Shown here piece after piece: positions 47,757-56,908 of a DNA stretch of 64,000 nucleotides (its first letter is position 1; each line of letters begins with the position of its first letter). Source of the stretch: Chara braunii (Eukaryota; Streptophyta; Charophyceae; Charales; Characeae); the NCBI GenBank assembly GCA_003427395.1, contig BFEA01000971.1, positions 96,912-160,911 on the forward strand. The letters run 5' to 3'. The notes beneath the pieces are model-generated. The model saw only the letters and a list, made by a program, of their open reading frames with translations. It did no database searches and had not been told where the DNA came from. The position numbers were made by a program, and so were the translations under genes.

Positions 47757-50700
47757 CCAAATAAACGCAGGGCGTTATGGTTCTGGCTCCGTCTATTCTG
47801 GGGAGCGTCAGTCCGGTTCCTATTCCACCGGCAAGTCAGAAGAAACATTGCATTATAGCAGAAAACTCATGCTTCCTCCCGTTTGGCCGGAGGACCCCTG
47901 AACAGCATTGATTGCTCCACCAATGGTGAAGATTCACTGTCAGCTTGCCGTGACTTCCTCTTTCCTCTCAGACCTGAAAAAAACCAGCTCTGCCAGATAG
48001 TGCTATGTCATCTAGAAAGAGCTCGCCCATTATATTTCTATATGCCTGTGCTCCCCCCCTCATCGGCCCTGCCCGTAAGTCGCTGCATCCCCTAACCCAT
48101 TAAGTCTTCTCCCTTCTTTTGAGGTCTACTAAACCCTAAACCCTAAACCCTGGCCCTCACTTGGAAGTATTATTTTTTTTAGAACTCTCCTCCCTTGCTC
48201 TCGCCTTCCATTGGCGTAGCTCCAGACCCCGACCGTATTTCCCCGAGTGTGGTGGTACGAGTCCGAAACTCTCTCTTTAGACTTCTGATCCGGAGGTGCT
48301 TTGCCCAATATCTCCTGTTTCCAGGATTCGTTTCTCAAACCAGGTCTCCTTGCACGTTGTTGAAATCCTTGCTTGTTTCTGTGTTGTACCAATCCCTCCT
48401 GATCACTCGGACTTGTCCAACCCTGCCTCCTTGCCATTTGGTAACCAATCCGTATCAAGTCTCTTCCGGATACCTGCTTGCTATGCCCTGTCTTGAGGGC
48501 CGCCAATACCTTTCCTGCTGTTGGGAAAACAGGAAAATAGCCTATTCCTAAAAAATCAGGGGCCGGGCCCTGATGACGGCTGCCGTTGGTAAATCTCACC
48601 GGCGGCCGTCGTTTCATTTCGGCCTCCTAAGAGAGATCAGAGGCCCACCTGAAGCCGACATGGGAAAAGGTAATGGTGCTTGAACACAATGAGCCCCCAA
48701 CCTTCAGATCATAAACCCTGAAACCTTAAACCCTAAAGCTCTTGAAATGCAAAGCGTGGAAGTCCTAGGTCATCGAGGCGCAACGTCAGCCCTAAACCCT
48801 CGGCCACAAATCCTGAGCTCTAATCTGGAAGACTAAACTGTGAACCCCGAGCCCTGAAACCCTACCCTACAGACGTAAACCGTAAAACCTCAGATCCTAA
48901 ATACCACACCCTTGAGCGGTGTCCTAACTCCGAAACTGAAGACCCCAGAGTCCCAGACCCCGAAAGGGCCTTAAATCCTTGATTGAACCCTCAACTGTAA
49001 AATCCGAAGGCCCCCCTAAAACCAAAACCCCGAAACCCTAAACCCCCAAACGTTGAAAATTCCGAACCCTTTCCTGGCTTAATTGGTCAACTGTGAAACC
49101 TTAAACCACATTTACATCCGAGCCTCTGTTTTTGCTGAGGCAGAAAAGAATTGCGCGCCAAGCTTTGCCGAAGCGCCAGCGCGATGTCTTCTTTTTTCCT
49201 TCTGGTTGGTGCCACCAGCCATTGTGGTCCGGTAGCAGTGTTCATCTGAACTTTTCGGAGTCGCTCGTTTTCAGTTCTCTGAGTTTGCCCGTGCGGTGTA
49301 CTTGGGGTTTAAATCCTAGAGTATCCGAAGCCCTCTATCCCTAGAATTCTAGGTCCTAAATTCTAACCCCCAAAGCCCTAAACCCTAAAGCTTTTAGTGA
49401 ATTCCTAAGTTCTAAACCCCAAAGCACAACCGAGGTTCTAGTTGTTCGTTCTCCAACCGTGGCATATTCTCAGCCCTATCTGGTCGAACCCAAGTAGAGA
49501 GAGTCGGTGCGCGACCTCGTAGCCTCTAAAGTGGCGGTAGCTGGGTAAATATTTCCGTCATCGACCGTCGAGTCTCCCCATTCATCAAATCAGAGCGGTC
49601 AATCCTAGACCCGCTTAAAACCGTAGACCCCGTGAATCGCAAATTGTACATCCAATACCCTAGAACTCTAAGACCAGAAATTCCAGTAGCCTGCAGCCCT
49701 AAAAAACACAGAACCTAAGTCGAGGCCCTAAATCCAAAACCCTGGGGCCGTAGAAGATTAAAATTGTGACCCCTATGATTTTATGTCTCAGGGTTTATGG
49801 CTTTAGGCTTTAAGTTTAAGTTCTCCGAGTTTTGGGTTTCAGGGTTCTTGAATTTTAGGGTTTCAGATTCTTAGGACTTTGGGGTTTCAGGGTCTTAAAG
49901 TTTTAAGGTTTTGGGGTTTGGGGCTCAAGGGTTTACAGTTTTAGGGTTTTTGGTTTTAGGACATGAGGGTTCTATGGCCGAGGGTCCAGTGATTCAAGGC
50001 CTTTGGGGTTTAGGGCCTTGGAGTTTACAGTTTCCGAATTAGGATTTTAGGGCTCGTGCGGGTTGTCGGGTACTGGTTTTTGGTTTTAGGGCATTAGTTT
50101 TTTTTTTTACGCTCGAGGGTCCAAGGACTTTACCGCAGACTCTTAAATCCTAATATCTCGATCCCCTCGAGTCCACTAAACAATCTCCGCTTGTGAGTTT
50201 GCACCTTTCCACCCATCTAAATAAATAGGGCCTCCACTGTGTGTGCAGAATAGGCCACTCCTTGAAGTCTTATGTAGGAAGCCAAGAATCCAAAGTACGA
50301 CTTTCGATTGCCGCCCAGAGGATTGGGATGACCACTACCGGAGTATAAGCAATGCATGTGAATTGAGTAGGTGATTCTGGATTAGCTCTTGGAGTTATGG
50401 GACGTTTTGTGTTTTTTCAATCAGTTACACTTTTCAATCATTTTTGCCTTTGTGCTAGTGCCTTAACCCGTCGCTGCTCTTGGTTAATGTCTTCTTGCGA
50501 GTTTTCACTGCCTAAACGGCTCCTCGGCTGTGGATGCAGATTGGGCGACTCCTTGAAATCCGTATATGAAGCCAAGGATCTGAGTATCCTTAAGAGTGCC
50601 CAGATTGTTGGAATGACCACAACCGGAGTAGCGAAGCATCAGAGGCTCGTCACTGCCCTCGCTCCTCGAGTGATCGTCGTGGAGGAAGCTGCTGAAGTTC

Positions 50701-51861
50701 TAGAAGCACATGTTCTTGCTTGTCTGTCTGCGGCCACACAGCACCTCGTCCTGATCGGTAAGGGGCAAGCTGTCACACACTACCTGCTGATGGGTTTATC
50801 TGACAATAAGAAGGAAGAGGAATGGAACGGGAGAACGAGTGACGCAAAATGAGCGAAACGAAATGAGCCCGTAACTGTGCGAATCTGTTTCTTACCACCT
50901 TGTCTTGTCTTTCGCAAATGTGTCCGAGGGAGTACTCACACTGACACTTCACAGGATGTACCTGTCCTCGATTACGACAACGGACAACGGTGAGAATTTA
51001 TTTCTAGTCATTTTGGCTTGTCCTTTGCAGAACATCTGACGGCGTGCGCACACTGACACTTCACTGGATGTATCTGGCCTCAACGGGTCAATGTATCTGA
51101 CTGGAAGTACTGCCAGAGTCGAGTCCAAGAAGTCCTAGTTTGAGTATCCTTATCAATCATCAGTGTTCGGCTAGGGTGGTTGGGGTCTAGCAAAACTTTT
51201 TGAACTCATGCTGAATTGAGTGGAGTCGTTTACCCCTGGAGTCCAATTCCGTCGTATTACCCCCTGGAGTCCAATTCCGCCGTATTACCCCTGGAGTCTG
51301 GTTCGGTCGTATTGTCGGTGCTGTTTATGAGTGGTGGTGTATATAATTCAGGAACTGCGACTTGATTGATGTACTAAACCTCTGGAGAGTGTCAATGACT
51401 GAGAGGATCAAGTGCAATGGCTTTCATCACGCTGGTCTCTTGTCTTCACCGCCTGTGCTTTTTCTTATGGTGCTGGTGTTTGGTTCGCTCCGCTTCGGCT
51501 CAGTTGGGATGTGCGATTTTCCGCCGCTTGATGATGAAGTTCTGCGGTCTGGTTTGAGTGTTTGTCCTTGGTGGTCTTTTACACTCCTCGGAGGTGAGTC
51601 TGGTACCCTTACTGGTGATTGTCGCAGACTTTGAACTTAACTAAATCTAAGGTACATCCTCTGATTCGCCCTGTAAACCACCACTACCTTTCTCTCATAC
51701 TGGGGACGCGGGGAGGGTCCCGACAATTTTCGAAGGCCGAAGCGCGATGGCGACTGCCAGTGGAATTTATCAACGGTGGTGGCTGCTACGCCCATCCCCT
51801 GAAGAATGTGGTATAGGTTGTATTCCCACTTTTCCCAACTGCGGGAAAGGTAGTGGTGGTT

Positions 51862-51904
<43 letters not shown>

Positions 51905-54900
51905 CTGAGGTACAGGGAATTTAATGGCGGACTACTTAATTCCTGACAAAAAAAAAGAGAGGACTATTTAGTATTTAACTACCTTCTCCTCGACGGCCCT
52001 TGCTTCTCCTCTGAATTTCGCATCCGAGTTCTTCTGTTCCATCCCAGTTTGTCCAATTCATCCAGAAAGACTCTTTTCCATTTGCTACTCGCCTCTCCTT
52101 GCTTCTCCTCTTTTTCTCATTCCAGTTCTTCTTTCCTCTATCTCACATCTTCTCACTTCTGTCCTGTGGATGTTTAACTACACAGGGGACCACTTGCAGC
52201 TTCGGCCGAAGATAGAAGTCTACCAACTGAGCATGGACTCCTGCAGGGGCTACAATCTGGATCTCTCGCTCTTTGAGAGACTTGTGCGATTTGCCAATTT
52301 TCCGGTATACACGTTAGAGGAGCAAAGGCGGATGCGGCCGTGCATCTCCGAGCTGGTTCGGTCGATATATCCGACGCTTCGCGATCATCCATGTGTCGAG
52401 ACTTACCCACCGGTCCGTGGGATGCTACACGATGTATTCTTCTGGGAGCACGATCATCGGGAGTGGGGAGGAGGAAACGACGATGTGGAAATGTCGAAAT
52501 CGCGAACGAATGATTACGAGGTCAAGATGGTTGTGGGGTTGGCCAAGTACCTCTTTGCGCAGGGCTACAGGCCGGGTGAAATCACGGTCCTGACGCCGTA
52601 CCTGGGTCAGTTTCAGAAGCTGCGAACGTGCCTGTCTCAGACCATGGTGGTTCACATAGATGAACGGGACAAAGACGAGCTCAGGAAAGCGGGCATGATA
52701 GAGACGGAATCTGACGGGGATCTGGGCAATGAAGGCAGCACGGAGGGCCAGCAAGAGACAGGGGACGGGCATACCGCCAGGCTAGAAAAGGTCGAACCAA
52801 CGGTTGTTTCAAAGAAGCCTCTGGAGGCCGCTGTGCGGCTGGCTACAGTCGACAAGTAAGACGTCTTAGCGGCTCTTATCTGTCCGTCTGTTCATAATGG
52901 GCTTTCGATGGAAAACGATGTAAGTGCAGATGCTATTTGGTCCGGGTGTTGATAATGACTATCTATTGTGAACTAATGGCCTATATTCTCACCGGGGCTC
53001 TGTAGAAAGAACCTCTCGTGCAGGCTTTTCATTGTGAAAACCATTGGTGCACTTGCGTTGAAAAAGCTGTCGGTGCAGACTCTATTTGTCTGTCTGTTAG
53101 GCTTTTCATTGTAAAAACCAGTGGTGCACTTGCATGGAAAAAGCCGTTGGTGCACTGTATTTGTCTGTCTGTTGATAATGACTATGTATTACCGACCAAT
53201 GGGCTCAATCCTCACAGGGGCTTTTCAGTTTGTCTGTCTATTGATAATTAGTTATTAATATGCATTGTTAACTAATGGGGCTATATCCTCACAGGGGTGC
53301 CACTTCCGCGGAAAAAGCGACCGGTGCAGACTCTATTTGTCTGTCTATTGATAACGACCACCGGTGCAGACTCTATTTGTCTGTCTATTGATAACGACCA
53401 CCGGTGCAGACTCTATTGTCTGTCTGTTGATAAGGACTACAATGTGTTGCTGACTAATGGGCTATATGTCCTCACAGGGGCTTTGTAGAAAGCACCTCTC
53501 ATGCAGGTCTTTTCATGGAAAAGACTGTCGGTGCAGACTCTATCTGTCCGTCTGTTGATGATGATTATCTATTTCCAAATACATGGACTTTATGCTCATA
53601 TAGGGGTTTCGTGTAAAGAGCCTTTTTGTGTAGGCTCGTTGTTGAGGTGGGATTGTAACTGGAACTAGGCCCAGCTTTATGGGATGTAGTGCCGCAGCCG
53701 TCGGCCCTGGGCTTGTATCTGATGTCATTGGAGTGCATCTCTACGGGCAGAACCAGAGAGTAAGACTTCACCAACTAAATACATGTATGGTTGTTTTGTC
53801 CGCAGTGCATAGAGAGGACGTGCGCATGCCATGAGCGCTCGTCTCCAGCCATAGCGTGCCGCCGTGTGCACCCACCCTATCAGCCTGACAGAGGTCAGCA
53901 ATTCAGCAATGCCCAGCCACAGCCATAAGATAAGCTTATCGTTAGTCTACCCCCCGCAGCCCGTCGAGAGAAAAGGTGTGCATGTCATGGACGCTCTTCT
54001 CCATGCGTCTAGACCATGCAGCCGCCCTATCAGTCTGGCTGAGGTGTGAATCCCCCTTCACAACCATTGGAAAGGATGAACGAGTTAAGGCACACTGAGA
54101 GTGTGCCTCAGTGTGAATGAGACTTGGGCTTGTTAGATGTACGAGGTGAAAGCGAAGGAGGTTTTAGAAGACAGCTGAGTGACTTCCTTTGCTACTGTCT
54201 TCTCCCGAACATAACGCATCACTGGAAAGATGGCTTTTGTATACATTCATAATCAGGGCGTGTTGCATTCTGGGGAAGATGGTAGGGAAGAAATATCGCT
54301 GGCGTCACCTCGCGATGATCGAGGAGGAGGGGAAGGACGGGAGTGGCCAAGCCAACCAGAGAGTTGTGGCAGAAATTCGTTTGGTGGAGGTCGGAGGTGG
54401 TCAGGGGGGTGAAAAGGGGACAAGGGAGAGAGAGAGAGAGAGAGAATCCCAGAGATCTGTGTTGCTTGATCGGTCAGTTGGTGAGGACGTACATGGAAAG
54501 TCATTTTTCTCACCAAGATTTCCACGAATTGCGTGTGGAAGGCACACAGATAGTGGGAGACTAACGGCACCTTTGGAGTGGCATGATGCAAAGAGTAACT
54601 GTTTTTTTTTTTTTTGGGGGGGGGGGGAATCACAGGAGGCAGCAGGGGGGAAATGTGGTTGGAGAAGCGCTCTGCACACGCCAAAGGTGGAAGCCATGAT
54701 GACCTGAACTATGTGTCTGACACCGTTCTTGTTTTACCTCGAAAAGCATAACCTCAGGATCAAGGTTGGAGGAGATCTTCTAAGTACTGGCTAAAGCCAG
54801 TGATATCCTTTCACGGCAGGCTATGGTCCCTGGAATGAGTTCGTCATTCGCTGTGCCTTTCATGGACTGTGTATGTGATTATCTTCCCCCCCCCTCCCCC

Positions 54901-56871
54901 CCTTGTTTCTAGCATGCAACTATGGGAGAGGTTCCGTCTGGGTCGTCTCTCACTGGTAAGGCAAGTGACAATGTCATTCTACACACTCCATATCGTCCCG
55001 GCGATGATTTTGTTACTTCACTCATCCCTGGCATAGCTCAATGAGCGAACGCTGGACAGTATGGCAGCAGCGGCTAATGAGAGCAAGTGGCAATTGAGAT
55101 CTTGATTGAATTGTTTGATATCCTGCTCACGGTGTCATTTTATGTAATTCCATTCACAGCTGGGAGATGCCTACAGCTATATAGTTGTAGAGACGGACGG
55201 ACTTTAAAAGAGGTGACATCAACTGTTTTGGATGACTCGATCGGGTTAGCTAACGTCAAATTGCCTGCATGTACACTGTTGATGTCAACTGTTTTTTTTG
55301 GTGCAGTTTTCAAGGCGAAGAAAGCGAAATCATTATTTTGTCACTGGTTCGGAACAATCAAGATGGCAACATTGGCTTTTTGAAGTCGCCCAATCGTGTA
55401 AACGTGATGCTGTCCAGAGCAAAGCACGGGCTGTATATCCTTGGGAATGTGGCCACTCTTTGTGCCCACGAGCATTCGAAGATGTGGCCGCATGTGACCA
55501 AGATTCTGCGAGATGCGGAGCGGCTGGGAGCTGCCTTACCTCTTCGCTGTGCTCAGCATCCGGACAAGATTACTTCAATTGAGTCGGCAGAGGATTTCGC
55601 TGTGCTAGTTCCAGATGGCGGGTGCAATCTTCCTTGTGGAGTGAGACTTCCATGTGGGCACGAATGTCCAAGGAGGTGAGAGCCCGATAACGAATGGAAC
55701 AATCAGCGGAAAAGCAACACATAGGTAGCAGCAGATTCAGAGCCCACTTCCGCCATTCGCTTAATGTCAAAGTGGGGAATGCATCTTGCCATGGTCTGCT
55801 GCAAGATACCTTCACCGTTTCAACAGAATAATAAAAAACAGTGGAAAAGAGTCACATAGATAGTAGTGGATAGAAAGCCTCGTTTCGCCACTCACGAAAT
55901 GAAAAATTGACGAATGCATCTTGCAACGTTCTGCTGCAAGCTGCAAGATATACTTTCAGCATTTTTGCATCTGGCAGGGAGGGGGGTGAGGGGGAGGAGG
56001 GGATCTTTGTGGGTTGTCCTGGGTCTTATGAGTCGTGTGATCCAGGGGAAACACTCCGCTGCCCATCACCCTCCCAGTCGGGTGACCCGGGCCAGACACT
56101 GACCCACCCATCTTCCACCCAGACCAGCTAAACCCGACCCACTGACGTGCAACCCACCTGACCCAACTTCTTGTGGGTCGGGCGGGTGCTGGTGGGTGTG
56201 GCTTGTGGGCTGGGTAGGCGCATGTGGGTGCGGCTTTGGGCACCCGTTGCTCATCTCTTGGGGGTAGTGGAACGAGGCCCATGGTAGCATGGTCAATCGA
56301 GGAGTGTCTTCCATTCAGTGAAGGAAATGGTGCAATCGAAAATTAAAAAATTGACAGACAAAACTGCTGAAAACATGCAAGTGCGCAGGCATTGGGAATT
56401 TTGTGGAAGTCCATCTAAGGCCATTGAAAAAAATTGACGAATTTGGAAACATCCGCAAGATTGGAGCGATGCAAAGAAGATTAATAAGCATGGCCCCTGT
56501 GCGATGACGACACGCATAAATGGAAAAAAATGGTCCAATTTTTTTTGGCTGGGGAAATAGAAACACCAATCGAAAAATGGGACTGTGACAAGGGATATCG
56601 ATGGCCGACATGGCTTGGGAATATGGCCGGTTTCTTGAGTCAGTTTTAGTGGTGTGCAATGTGGGGAATAAAAAAGAAAAAAACGAAGAAGTTTTTGCAA
56701 TGTGCGATGTGGGGGTTGGGATTTGCTTGCTGTTTCTGGGCACGCCATGAGGCCGGTACAAAGATGGGAAGGACGAAGCAAGATAGGCTGGGACAAGTAA
56801 TGGGGTCAAGCAAAGGCCTAAGCAATCACAGTGCACCCAAGTAAACCATGGATTGGGCTTGAAGAAAGGGG

Positions 56872-56908
<37 letters not shown>

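Noticed and set aside
47561-50115. True chromosome end or telomere fusion
   Set aside because: The motifs are degenerate, the orientation order is opposite to a fusion, and exons of one gene continue on both sides.
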